Assembly (NCBI GenBank): GCA_017444095.1
Contig: JAFSXM010000020.1
Span: 1-64,000 of the forward strand
DNA length: 64,000 nucleotides
DNA from: Rickettsiales bacterium
Lineage (GTDB): Bacteria; Pseudomonadota; Alphaproteobacteria; Rickettsiales; Deianiraeaceae
Direction: 5' to 3'
The notes below the pieces were generated by a model. The model saw only the letters and a list, made by a program, of their open reading frames with translations. It was not told the origin of the DNA and searched no databases. The position numbers and the translations under genes were made by a program. Below, one piece after another: positions 36,983 through 45,830 of this stretch; position 1 is the first letter of the stretch; the number at the start of each line of letters is the position of its first letter.

Positions 36983-37107
36983 AGTCAGAGAAAAATGTAA
37001 ATATATTGCCATTATAACAACTATGATAAATAAAATACATCTATTTATAGAAAGTAAACCTCTTGCAAATAAAAATACAAAAATACAACTTCTGACATCG
37101 TAAAATA

Positions 37108-38943
37108 ATGACAAGATATAATTTTCAAAACTTTAATTTAAATAAAGAAAAGGACAATAAAATGCTGGTAGCTATTGCTGTTTCTATGTTGTTTTTGACG
37201 GCTTGGAGTATGTTTTTTTCTCCAAATGAAGATGAATTGAAGAAGTTGCAAAATCAAAAAGTTGAAAGGCAAGAGAATGATATGCAAATCGGCATAAGCA
37301 GTGATGTCGTTGCCAATGAGAATGGTATTAAAGGTGTTGGCAAGGATGTTATTGAGAAGAAAAAGACAAACAATGAGAAAAAATTAGTTTTTATTGAGAA
37401 TGATTTTGTAAAACTCGCTGTAGATGCTAATAATAATAGGTTGTCATATTTAATGCTGAAAAAATATGATAGTCATAAAGGTAATTCTGGTGATGGAAAA
37501 AAGAATGAAAAAGTTATTTTGCTTGATGATGAACATTTTGTTGAAAGTGGGTATATTGCGAATATTAACAGGAGGGATATGAAGTGGAGATTGGTTGAGG
37601 TTGTCAATTCTACAAGACAAAATGCGAAGAATAACAGTGATAAAAATAGAGGCGATACTATTGTTGTTAGTGGAGAAAAAGATGGATTTATTTTTACAAC
37701 GAAGTATCGTTTAACTGATAAATATGTAGTTGAAATTGAGAGTGGTTTTCAAAATAAAACTGGTATTGCAAGAAAGATTAGGTATTATTCAAGGGTTTCA
37801 TCTATTGATACGAAGTATAGAATAGAGAACTCTTATGCATTTAGGGGGATTGTTTCAAATTGCGAAAAGGACATTAGAGAAACAAATTATGAAGACATTA
37901 AAAAGAATTTATCAAATGAATATCCTTGTGTTGGCAATAATTGGTTGGCTATGTCCGACCAATATTGGTTGACGGCATTGATATCAAACAGCAATAAGCA
38001 ACAAACCCAAGGTGTTAGATTTAATAATAATGAGAAAAAATATCAAATTGACATAAGTAGTGAAGAGAGACTTGTTGAAAACAATGAAAATGTTGAAGAT
38101 AAGGTTGTCGTTTTTGTTGGTGCAAAAAATGTTGAAGAACTTACGGCTGTTGCAAGTAAATATAACGCAGAGCTTTTTGAAAAAACAATAGATTTTGGCT
38201 TGTTTTATTTTATCGCAAAGCCATTGCTGATTATCTTAAAAAAGTTAAATAATATTACAGGTAATTTTGGTGTTGCCATTATTCTTTTAACAATTGTCGT
38301 TCGATTGATTATCTTTCCTCTTGCCAATCGTTCATATAAAGCGACTGCAAAAATGAAAACTATTGCCAAACCACTTGAAGAGTTGAAAAAGCAATACAAA
38401 GATGACAGAAAAGGCTTGCAGATTGCAACATACGAGTTGTATAAACAATATGGTGTTAATCCCGGTTCCGCAATATTACCAATGATGTTGCAGATACCAG
38501 TATTTTTTGCTTTATACAAAGTGTTGGTTATTGCAATAGAAATGAGGGACTCTTCATTTTTATGGATAAAGGACTTATCATCACAAGATCCAACATCAAT
38601 ATTCAATTTGTTTGGTTTATTGAGTTTTCCAGCACCAGAGTTTTTCCATCTTGGGTTATTACCGCTTTTAATGGGTATTACTATGTTATTACAGCAAGTG
38701 ATGACACCTATGGCCGGTATGGATAAAACACAGAAAAAAATGATGCTTATAATGCCGTTAATATTTATGTTTATGTTTTCTGGTATGCCTGCTGGTTTGA
38801 TATTATATTGGTGTTGTAGTAATATTTTTACTATATTTCAACAAGCGGTCATTTTGCATAATACACCAAGTTCGAATGATGACGATGTTATTGACATAAA
38901 GAAGAATAAGTATATTGACAAGAAAAATAGTAATCATAAATAA
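37108..38943 (+). CDS. yidC: Membrane protein insertase YidC
   Basis: A 611-residue inner-membrane insertase. The first span is at about 20-37 (AIAVSMLFLTAWSMFF), the periplasmic beta domain is at about 70-350, and the conserved 60-kDa core follows: GNFGVAIILLTIVVRLIIFPLANRSY, the basic hairpin LEELKKQYKDDRKGLQ, NPGSAILPMMLQIPVFFALYK, and a final span LPLIFMFMFSGMPAGLILYWCCSN. The Arg in the groove (TIVVRLI) is kept. The periplasmic part is Asn/Lys-rich. No rnpA or rpmH is adjacent, unlike the common bacterial order. Confidence 0.96.
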   Translation: MTRYNFQNFNLNKEKDNKMLVAIAVSMLFLTAWSMFFSPNEDELKKLQNQKVERQENDMQIGISSDVVANENGIKGVGKDVIEKKKTNNEKKLVFIENDFVKLAVDANNNRLSYLMLKKYDSHKGNSGDGKKNEKVILLDDEHFVESGYIANINRRDMKWRLVEVVNSTRQNAKNNSDKNRGDTIVVSGEKDGFIFTTKYRLTDKYVVEIESGFQNKTGIARKIRYYSRVSSIDTKYRIENSYAFRGIVSNCEKDIRETNYEDIKKNLSNEYPCVGNNWLAMSDQYWLTALISNSNKQQTQGVRFNNNEKKYQIDISSEERLVENNENVEDKVVVFVGAKNVEELTAVASKYNAELFEKTIDFGLFYFIAKPLLIILKKLNNITGNFGVAIILLTIVVRLIIFPLANRSYKATAKMKTIAKPLEELKKQYKDDRKGLQIATYELYKQYGVNPGSAILPMMLQIPVFFALYKVLVIAIEMRDSSFLWIKDLSSQDPTSIFNLFGLLSFPAPEFFHLGLLPLLMGITMLLQQVMTPMAGMDKTQKKMMLIMPLIFMFMFSGMPAGLILYWCCSNIFTIFQQAVILHNTPSSNDDDVIDIKKNKYIDKKNSNHK

Positions 38944-38963
38944 TCATTGTTTGTTAATACCTT

Positions 38964-39485
38964 ATGTTTGATATTATTAAGACATTTATATTAGGTATTC
39001 TTGTAGACAAGCGATACAGGTTTATATTTATATTTATTGCAATATCATTGATATATCGTTTTTTTCTTTGGTTTGTTGTGGTTGTTAGGTATGAATTATC
39101 ACCAGTTTATTTTGTTGGTGTAAATAAAAATGGTTCATTACAATTTCGTTTTGGCAGAAACTATCAGGACATTTACACAAATGACTATGAGTTGCCATCA
39201 AATGGATTTTTTTCAGGTCAATGCGAGAAAGATTATTATAACATGGTGTATACACAAAGTGTTAATTCTTTAATTCGTAGTGCAAACCATAAGGAATTTA
39301 TGATTAAATTTGCAACAAAATTTCCAAGAAATATTGGTAAAATTTATTATGAATTTTCAGGCAATAAAGAGGTTATGGAGGTATTTGAAACATTATTTAA
39401 TAATGGAATAATTTTTAAAAAAGAAAAAAACAAAAAGACAGATTATTGCATTCATTTAAGAAAAAGACATCTGTATAGGGAATAA
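38964..39485 (+). CDS. Unknown membrane-anchored protein after yidC
   Basis: A 173-residue protein with one strong span (residues 19-41, FIFIFIAISLIYRFFLWFVVVV) and a soluble C-terminal part of about 130 residues (LQFRFGRNYQDIYTND...ATKFPRNIGKIYYEFSG). It starts 20 bases after yidC and is probably co-transcribed. YidC is followed by engB in many alphaproteobacteria, but this is clearly not a GTPase. No family is recognised. Confidence 0.55.
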   Translation: MFDIIKTFILGILVDKRYRFIFIFIAISLIYRFFLWFVVVVRYELSPVYFVGVNKNGSLQFRFGRNYQDIYTNDYELPSNGFFSGQCEKDYYNMVYTQSVNSLIRSANHKEFMIKFATKFPRNIGKIYYEFSGNKEVMEVFETLFNNGIIFKKEKNKKTDYCIHLRKRHLYRE

Positions 39486-39542
39486 GAATGGCTAAAATAT
39501 TTGTTACTTGTGAAACGGCAATGATTGACTTGTGATATTACC

Positions 39543-40553
39543 TTATAAAAGTCCAACAGCTTTTTTTACCGCTGTTAGTTTCTTTTCTGCTATATCATTC
39601 GCTCTTTTGTTGCCATCTTGTATTGTTTGAATTAGTAAGTCTTTATTATTTTTTAAATAGTCTAAAATATTTTCACGAATAGGTGATATTTCACTTATTA
39701 CAAGCTGTGTCAAGTCGTCTTTAAATACTTTTGTTTGTTTATCTCTGTATACATTGCTTATCTCTTCAACGCTTCTACCAGATATTGAACTAAAAATGTT
39801 GATTAAATTAGACACTTCCGGTCTATTTTGGTCGCTATAAATACCTGCAATACTATCCGTTTTGGCAACTTTTATTTTTTTTGCTATTGCATCATCTGTG
39901 TCGAGCAGAAAAATTTTATCGTTTTCCGTGCCAACACTTTTACTCATTTTTGCTTTTCCATCACCCAATGACATAATCCTTTTACTTGTTTTATCTATTA
40001 AACCTTCTGGCATTGTAAAAATATTATCTACATTGTAAATATGGTTAAACTTATTCACCATATCTCTGCAAAATTCGATATGTTGTGTTTGGTCTTCACC
40101 AACTGGAACATAGTTACTATCATATAATAGTATGTCTCCTGCCATAAGTATTGGATAGCATAATAAACCTGTATTTATGTCCTCTGCTTTTTTTTTGCTC
40201 ACTTTATCTTTGTATTGCGTCATCCTCTCTAATAAACCAAGAGGGCATATACTTGTTAATATCCAATTTAACTCGCTATGTGCCGGAACTGCAGATTGTG
40301 AAAAAAAGAATACATTTTCATTCGGTTGTATTCCGCAAGCAAAATATGTTGCGATAAGATTGATTTTATTTTCTCTTAAAGCCACTGGGTCGTGAATGCT
40401 TGTCATTGAATGTAAATCTGCTACCATTACGATAAATTTATCATTTTGTGATGCTGTGTTGATTTTATTTTTTAAATTTAGCAATGAGCCAATATAATTA
40501 CCAAGATGTAAAACATTTCCACTTGGCTGTATTCCGGTAAAATAAACACTCAT
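39543..40553 (-). CDS. trpS: Tryptophanyl-tRNA synthetase
   Basis: A 336-residue class I synthetase. The HIGH-type motif is in GIQPSGNVLHLGNYIGS, the KMSKS motif is KAKMSKSVGT, and the family marker YPILMAGDILLYDSNYVPVGEDQ is present. Length is normal. It lies 10 bases downstream of the LysM/LytM gene on the minus strand, an operon-like arrangement, and converges with the preceding unknown gene. Confidence 0.96.
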   Translation of the reverse strand: MSVYFTGIQPSGNVLHLGNYIGSLLNLKNKINTASQNDKFIVMVADLHSMTSIHDPVALRENKINLIATYFACGIQPNENVFFFSQSAVPAHSELNWILTSICPLGLLERMTQYKDKVSKKKAEDINTGLLCYPILMAGDILLYDSNYVPVGEDQTQHIEFCRDMVNKFNHIYNVDNIFTMPEGLIDKTSKRIMSLGDGKAKMSKSVGTENDKIFLLDTDDAIAKKIKVAKTDSIAGIYSDQNRPEVSNLINIFSSISGRSVEEISNVYRDKQTKVFKDDLTQLVISEISPIRENILDYLKNNKDLLIQTIQDGNKRANDIAEKKLTAVKKAVGLL

Positions 40554-40563
40554 AAGATTATTG

Positions 40564-41511
40564 TTAATCGTCTATTTTAGATTGTATAATTTTTTCAGGG
40601 TCGTATGATTTATTTTGTTTTCTTATTGAGAAATACAATACAGATCGTTTTGAATTTGCAGTTGGCCTCACATATCCAATTACTTGCCCCTTAATGACTT
40701 TGTCTCCAACACTCACCATAGAATCAATATGTCCGTATGCAGTGAAGAAGCCATTGTAATGTTTAATTAAGACAACGTTATCATATCCTTCAACTTTGTC
40801 ATTATAACTTATTACACCGGAAGACGATGCACGAACGACTGCATCTTTTTCTGTTGCAATGTTGTTTCCTTCTAACATAACATTATTTTTTCCGACTGAC
40901 CCGAACTTCGAAACAATTACACCATGAACTGGCCAAATAAATGTTGATTGATGTATTGTTTGTGTTTCTTGTTGTTTACTTTGTTCGTTTTGCCTGCCTT
41001 TCTCGTCAACTGTGGTTTGTGTTGCTTTTAGATTTGTTAAAATATTTTTACTTTTTACAGCATCAGTATTTGTTGTTTTTACTTCTTTTTTCTCATTTAT
41101 TTTATTATCTTGTTGTTGGTTATTTATAGCTTCTTTTTCTTTTACTAATGTTGTATCTAAAATCGCATTATCTGGTAAAACCAGCTTTTGTCCTACTTTA
41201 ATAAAATTATTCTTAATATTATTTAGTTTAATCAATTCATCTTGCTTGATGCTGTATTTCAATGAAATTCTGTAAATATTTTCACCATTTTGCACGATAT
41301 GTGTTTTATTATTTTTAATGTTATTGGTGTTGTTATTATTTCTAATTTTGCTTTCTTTTATTTCAGTGGTTTCTTTTATCTCTATTTGTTTGTTTTGCTG
41401 GACGATTGCTTTATTTGTGTTTATATTTGCATTATTTTCCGCATTAACAATATATGTGGAAAGAAAAAACAATACAGATAGAGAGAATACACAATATTTT
41501 TCAAATCGCAT
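40564..41511 (-). CDS. LysM and degenerate LytM (M23-like) protein, NlpD/EnvC type
   Basis: A 315-residue exported protein. The signal peptide is residues 1-24 (VLFFLSTYIVNA-EN). A LysM domain at about 71-114 (HIVQNGENIYRISLKYSIKQ...VGQKLVLP) follows an Asn-rich linker. The C-terminal LytM domain (about 193-310: FIWPVHGVIVSKFG...) keeps the fold, but the zinc ligands are gone: H-x-x-x-D is replaced by EGNNIAT and the H-x-H by LYFSIR. Such dead LytM proteins (NlpD, EnvC) switch on cell-wall amidases at division. An amidase of the right class lies 4 kb away at 45831. It is probably co-transcribed with trpS. Confidence 0.82.
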   Translation of the reverse strand: MRFEKYCVFSLSVLFFLSTYIVNAENNANINTNKAIVQQNKQIEIKETTEIKESKIRNNNNTNNIKNNKTHIVQNGENIYRISLKYSIKQDELIKLNNIKNNFIKVGQKLVLPDNAILDTTLVKEKEAINNQQQDNKINEKKEVKTTNTDAVKSKNILTNLKATQTTVDEKGRQNEQSKQQETQTIHQSTFIWPVHGVIVSKFGSVGKNNVMLEGNNIATEKDAVVRASSSGVISYNDKVEGYDNVVLIKHYNGFFTAYGHIDSMVSVGDKVIKGQVIGYVRPTANSKRSVLYFSIRKQNKSYDPEKIIQSKIDD

Positions 41512-41565
41512 AGCTTCGTGATGATGTAAATAAAATAATAATCAAGATTGTATGATATTTTTTTG

Positions 41566-41736
41566 GCTCTGTTGTGACAAACTCTTGATAATTTTTATTT
41601 TTTCTTTTCACAATTAAACAGCTATTAGTGAGTATTTAATTTATAAATGCCGTTATATCTAATATAATAAGTAAATATCTATCAGTATACACAATGTGTA
41701 TTATTGAGGAAAATCAAGAGTTTGTTTTAACAGAGC
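41566..41736. mobile_element. MITE-like element with 24-bp terminal inverted repeats
   Basis: The arm at 41566-41589 (GCTCTGTTGTGACAAACTCT TGAT) and the arm at 41713-41736 are inverted copies, 21 of 24 bases identical; the three changes lie together (GTG against AAA). The element is 171 bp and holds no ORF. Just outside, one base beyond each arm, the 8-base string ATTTTTTT occurs on both sides (41557-41564 and 41738-41745), as an 8-bp target duplication would, although T-runs are common here. The outer bases resemble ends of some 8-bp-duplicating insertion sequences. It fills the 270-base gap between the LysM gene and the TolA-like gene. A transcription-stopping hairpin is the alternative. 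Confidence 0.55.
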
Positions 41737-41781
41737 AATTTTTTTAACTTAATGATAACAATAAAATCTGGAATGCATGTG

Positions 41782-43116
41782 TTATTTTAGACTGCTGAAA
41801 GTTATTTCAACTTTTTTCCAGAAATCGTAATTACCTTTATTTAACCCATTTACTTCGCCGATGTTGCAGGTTAATATTGTTGTTTTAATATCATTTTTTA
41901 TTTCTGTTGTTTTATATTGCATATCTTCTGGGATATTTTTTGAAATAAATTTTACATTTATTGGCTTTTTGCTTTCTTTATCGTATGTGATTTGGTATGT
42001 GTATGATATATTTTTGTTTTGATATTTTTTCGCATAAGGTATCCAGCAGGTTTCAAATAAATATTCAAGTTGTATAAGCATTTTAAGTGTATTTGGTGTA
42101 TAAATATCAGTATCGTTAACATTTTGCAGTGAGTTTGATTTTGTTTGTTGTTGTAATGTGCCGTCAAGAATAAACTTCGGCATATATTTATCTTCATTAT
42201 TGTTTGCAATGTTTTTACTTTTATCCGTTTGTGTGTTCGTTGAAGTATCTTGCTTGGTTTTTTTTTGTTGTTTAATTCTTCTGCCATAAGCATCATATCT
42301 TGTGTCAAAAACCACACCATAAGTTTGTCGTTTTTTTATATGTAATGCACTATAAACAATATTGACGATTGTTTCTTTTAGTGTTTCGTGCTCTATTTCT
42401 TTTCCACCAACTTTTCCTACAACTTTATGAGATTGGTTTAATGTATTCACATATTTTCCATTTTTATCTTTTTTGTAATTGATGTTTTGTTTTTTGCCAC
42501 TCCTCCTAACTTCATTTGGGTCGTATGTTTTTCCGTTGCTGTCTTGAACGATAAAGTATTCAATTTCTTCTTCTTTCGGTGTTTGCTGAATTGGAGGTTT
42601 ATTGTCCTTTGATGTATTTTGTTGTAATTTATCAACATATTTATTGGTGGTATTAGATAGTTGCTTGCTGAAAATGCTGACTTTTTCACTTAAATTATTT
42701 CCATCTTGTGTGCTTAATGTAAATCTATTATTATTGTCTTGGTTGTTTGAGTATTCCTCTTCCTGTTTTGCATTAGTGCTTATTGGTAGCACATTTTTTT
42801 CTTCATTCAATAGTGCTGAATTGTTTGCTGTCATGTATGAATATGAATTCCAGCTTTGATGTTTAGTGATTGCATCGTATGCTTCGTATGGAATAAATTG
42901 AACTTGTAAATAATTAAGTGGTTTTAATTGTAATTGCTGTTGTCTTGCAATTTTTCTATCAAGATGTGTAGATATTGATTGTAAAGTTAATGTTGCTATG
43001 GATATCGGTATTGTCGTGGCAACCATTATAAAATCAGCTTTGTTTAGGTATCCAAATAGTTTATTGTTTGCTTTTGTGAAACCTTTATTGAAAATGTTTT
43101 TTACAAATTTAAACAT
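41782..43116 (-). CDS. TolA-position protein, membrane anchored
   Basis: A 444-residue protein directly after tolR, where TolA usually lies. It has one N-terminal span (about 28-49, DFIMVATTIPISIATLTLQSI), a long Asn/Gln/Lys-rich middle with two basic/aromatic patches (RRSGKKQNINYKKDKNGKY, RYDAYGRRIKQQKK), and a C-terminal folded part of about 110 residues (LKMLIQLEYLFETCWIPYAKK...FWKKVEITFSSLK). TolA also has an N-terminal anchor, a long middle and a C-terminal domain that binds TolB/Pal. No TolA signature is visible, so this is a positional proposal. Confidence 0.5.
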   Translation of the reverse strand: MFKFVKNIFNKGFTKANNKLFGYLNKADFIMVATTIPISIATLTLQSISTHLDRKIARQQQLQLKPLNYLQVQFIPYEAYDAITKHQSWNSYSYMTANNSALLNEEKNVLPISTNAKQEEEYSNNQDNNNRFTLSTQDGNNLSEKVSIFSKQLSNTTNKYVDKLQQNTSKDNKPPIQQTPKEEEIEYFIVQDSNGKTYDPNEVRRSGKKQNINYKKDKNGKYVNTLNQSHKVVGKVGGKEIEHETLKETIVNIVYSALHIKKRQTYGVVFDTRYDAYGRRIKQQKKTKQDTSTNTQTDKSKNIANNNEDKYMPKFILDGTLQQQTKSNSLQNVNDTDIYTPNTLKMLIQLEYLFETCWIPYAKKYQNKNISYTYQITYDKESKKPINVKFISKNIPEDMQYKTTEIKNDIKTTILTCNIGEVNGLNKGNYDFWKKVEITFSSLK

Positions 43117-43133
43117 GTTATTACATTTTAACT

Positions 43134-43598
43134 TTAAACATTAGTTTGATTGGCTTGCGCCTGTGGTTGACCGACTAATGTGATATTCTCAAAACCATCA
43201 AGTTGTAATCTTTGCATAAGATTAATAATCGTATTATAAGAGGCATATTTAGATGACCTTATGAATATATTGATTTGATTTTTTGTTCCACTTTTTTTCA
43301 AAAATGGATATTGCATAAGCATAACATCATTTAATTTATCCAGTTCAATGGGAATATTGTTTAGCAACATTAAGTTATCATCGTTAACGAGAAATGTTGC
43401 ATATTCTTGTTCGTCGTATAATTCTAATATATCACTATTTATTTTTGGCATATCAACTTTTATTCCAGACATTACAGGACATACAAAAATTAAAAAACAC
43501 ATTGTAATAAGACAAAATAATATGCACATTGGCATTATACTTGATGTTGGGATTTTTCTATCTTTTCTTTTAAAGAAATATTGGCTATAAACTAACAT
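43134..43598 (-). CDS. tolR: TolR/ExbD-like protein lacking the membrane Asp
   Basis: A 154-residue one-span protein. The order after TolQ, the single span (residues 20-43), the following VDMPKI (E. coli TolR V-D-L-P-D-A), and a C-terminal periplasmic domain with the strand pattern INIFIRSSKYASYNTIINLMQRLQLDGFENITLVGQP all fit TolR. In TolR/ExbD an aspartate in the span carries protons. Here the span (SIMPMCILFCLITMCFLIFVCP) has no Asp or Glu and several Cys instead. Either energy coupling is lost or the motor works differently. Confidence 0.7.
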   Translation of the reverse strand: MLVYSQYFFKRKDRKIPTSSIMPMCILFCLITMCFLIFVCPVMSGIKVDMPKINSDILELYDEQEYATFLVNDDNLMLLNNIPIELDKLNDVMLMQYPFLKKSGTKNQINIFIRSSKYASYNTIINLMQRLQLDGFENITLVGQPQAQANQTNV

Positions 43599-43619
43599 AC
43601 AATCTTCATTATTAAACTA

Positions 43620-44501
43620 TTAAATATCATCATCTACAGGTTTAGCTTTTTTTGCTGGTTTTGCTTTTGGTATTTCTTGTTCATTATTTTTATTATCTTC
43701 ATCATCTTTATCGTTGTTAACTTCCTGTTGATTTGTCGTGGTGTTTATGTTAACGGAATTACTTTTTATTTCTTGGTTTGAGAACATTTGTTGTGTATTA
43801 GGTTGTGTATTTTGCATCACGGGAGTATTATTGATGGCAGAACTATCAAGATTTCTTGCAAATATATTGATTACATCGACGATAAAACTATCAACTTTAT
43901 CATTTACATCTCGTAATTTACCATTAAACCACCAATGAAATAGCATTGACAACAAAACTACCGCAACGGATGTAATTACACACAATAGAGATTCTCCAAT
44001 ACCTGTTGCTGTTGATAAAATATTTAAACCATTTTGTAAATCTATATTATAAAAAACATCAATCATTCCAATGATGGTGCCAAAAAGTCCAATAAAAGGT
44101 GCTGATTTAATAAATAATTCAAGTGTATCAAGGTATTTTTCGCAAGTATGTAAAACTTTTAGTTTTTGCATATTTGCGACATTTAACATTCTTTCTTTTA
44201 TATCAGGTTTATTGTAGACATTTGTTCTAATATTTTCGCTTGCCTCCCATTCTTCATAGACTGCCTTAAATACCATACCAAGAGGATGATTGAGGTTTTC
44301 GCTGTTTTGACGATAAAAATCATCTAACGATATGCCAGACCAAAATGTTTCCTCAAAACTTTTAATATATGAATTGATATATCTAATTCTTTTGAATTTC
44401 GTTAGTGCCATAGTTAGGGCAACAATTACCATTACAAATAATAATATTATTGCTATCTTTACATAAAGAGTAGCTGTGATGAAATATTTTAAAAAAAACA
44501 T
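43620..44501 (-). CDS. tolQ: TolQ/ExbB/MotA-type proton channel protein
   Basis: A 293-residue protein with spans at about 10-33, 130-152 and 165-190. The family block is SAPFIGLFGTIIGMIDVF, followed by TGIGESLLCVITSVAVVLL (TolQ consensus P-G-I-x-E-A-L-x-A-T-A-x-G-L). The threonine of the A-T-A motif, which lines the channel in E. coli TolQ, is Val here by my alignment; the Thr in FGT is kept. An unusual Asn/Gln-rich then Lys-Pro tail (about 60 residues) follows. It is the first gene of the minus-strand tolQ-tolR-tolA-like set. It lies 115 bases from dnaJ. Confidence 0.82.
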   Translation of the reverse strand: MFFLKYFITATLYVKIAIILLFVMVIVALTMALTKFKRIRYINSYIKSFEETFWSGISLDDFYRQNSENLNHPLGMVFKAVYEEWEASENIRTNVYNKPDIKERMLNVANMQKLKVLHTCEKYLDTLELFIKSAPFIGLFGTIIGMIDVFYNIDLQNGLNILSTATGIGESLLCVITSVAVVLLSMLFHWWFNGKLRDVNDKVDSFIVDVINIFARNLDSSAINNTPVMQNTQPNTQQMFSNQEIKSNSVNINTTTNQQEVNNDKDDEDNKNNEQEIPKAKPAKKAKPVDDDI

Positions 44502-44616
44502 AAGCTATATTAAAACTAACATATTTTATGTAAATTAAACATTTTTGCAAGTATTAGTTAGCTGATATGTGTAAATTGTTGGTTGAAAAAAACTTTATTA
44601 AAGTGAGTGAAGGTGG

Positions 44617-45786
44617 TTAATTAAAGAAATTCTTAATGCTTTCAAAAAAGCTTTCACTTTTTGGATTTGTTTTTGCATTGCAAGACTGCTCAAATCTTTC
44701 TAATAAATCTCTTTGTTCGTCTGTTAATTTGACTGGTGTTTCTACTTGTATTGTGATAAATAAATCTCCTCTTTTCCCATTACGATTTGGCATACCTTCT
44801 CCACGAACAACAATTTGTTCGCCATTTTGTATGCCTTCTGGAATATCAAAAGATACATTTTTCTTATCTATTCCCAATATTGTTATTGTTGCACCAAGAG
44901 CTGCTTGTGTAAATCTAATTGGAATTGTGCAATCAAGATTTGAGCCATTTTTCTTGAAAATCTTATGTTGTTTAATCCTAAACACAACATACAAATCACC
45001 AAATTCGCCCCCACATTCGCCTGCTTCGCCTTCGCCAACGATTTTTATTGTATCACCATCGGATATTCCTGCTGGAATTTTTACTTCCACTTTTTTTGTA
45101 ATATTTTCTACACCACTACCATTGCAATATTTACAAGGTGATTTTATGATTTGTCCCGTGCCATCACATTCGGGACATTCTTGTTCTACAATAAAAAAAC
45201 CTTGTTGCATTCTTACAGAGCCGTGCCCTTTACACTTTTGACAAGTGGTGTTTTCTTTTCTACCAGTTGCAGAACCTGTTCCGTTGCAATGGCTACAACG
45301 ACCTAATGTATGGTATTCGGCATATTTTGTGGCACAATTAAAGGCATCTTCAAGTGTAATATCCATCTTATATTTCAAATCTGCCCCACTTGTATCTCTT
45401 TCTTTTGGTGCAGAACTTCTACTACGATTGCCTCCGTGGAAGAAACTATTGAAAATGTCGTTGATGTTATCAAAATCGAAATCAAACCCTCCTTGTTGGA
45501 AATGTTGACTGAAACCACCATTGCCGAAACCGCTAAATCCAGAGCCGAAACCGCTACCTCCGGTTCCACCTGCAGAGCCAAATTGGTCGTATTGAGCTCG
45601 TTTTTGTGTATCTGATAATACAGAGTATGCTTCATTTATTTCTTTAAATTTTGCCTCATATTTATCTTTTTCGTCCGGATGTTTATCTGGGTGATTTTGT
45701 ATTGCAAGTTTCCTGTAAGCTTTTTTTATTTCATCTTGTGATGCTTTTTTATCAACACCAAGTATTTTATAGTAATCTTCGGCCAT
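44617..45786 (-). CDS. dnaJ: Chaperone protein DnaJ
   Basis: A 389-residue Hsp40 co-chaperone. It has a J-domain (residues 3-70, with HPD in NHPDKH), a Gly/Phe-rich stretch ([17 protein letters not shown]), a zinc domain with four C-x-x-C-x-G-x-G units ([32 protein letters not shown]), and the C-terminal substrate domains ([34 protein letters not shown]). It is complete and of normal length. It is transcribed divergently from the amidase gene with 44 bases between their starts. No dnaK is next to it. Confidence 0.96.
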   Translation of the reverse strand: MAEDYYKILGVDKKASQDEIKKAYRKLAIQNHPDKHPDEKDKYEAKFKEINEAYSVLSDTQKRAQYDQFGSAGGTGGSGFGSGFSGFGNGGFSQHFQQGGFDFDFDNINDIFNSFFHGGNRSRSSAPKERDTSGADLKYKMDITLEDAFNCATKYAEYHTLGRCSHCNGTGSATGRKENTTCQKCKGHGSVRMQQGFFIVEQECPECDGTGQIIKSPCKYCNGSGVENITKKVEVKIPAGISDGDTIKIVGEGEAGECGGEFGDLYVVFRIKQHKIFKKNGSNLDCTIPIRFTQAALGATITILGIDKKNVSFDIPEGIQNGEQIVVRGEGMPNRNGKRGDLFITIQVETPVKLTDEQRDLLERFEQSCNAKTNPKSESFFESIKNFFN

Positions 45787-45830
45787 CCTTGACTTTTTTT
45801 ATTAAAACTATACCATTATTTATAAATAGG

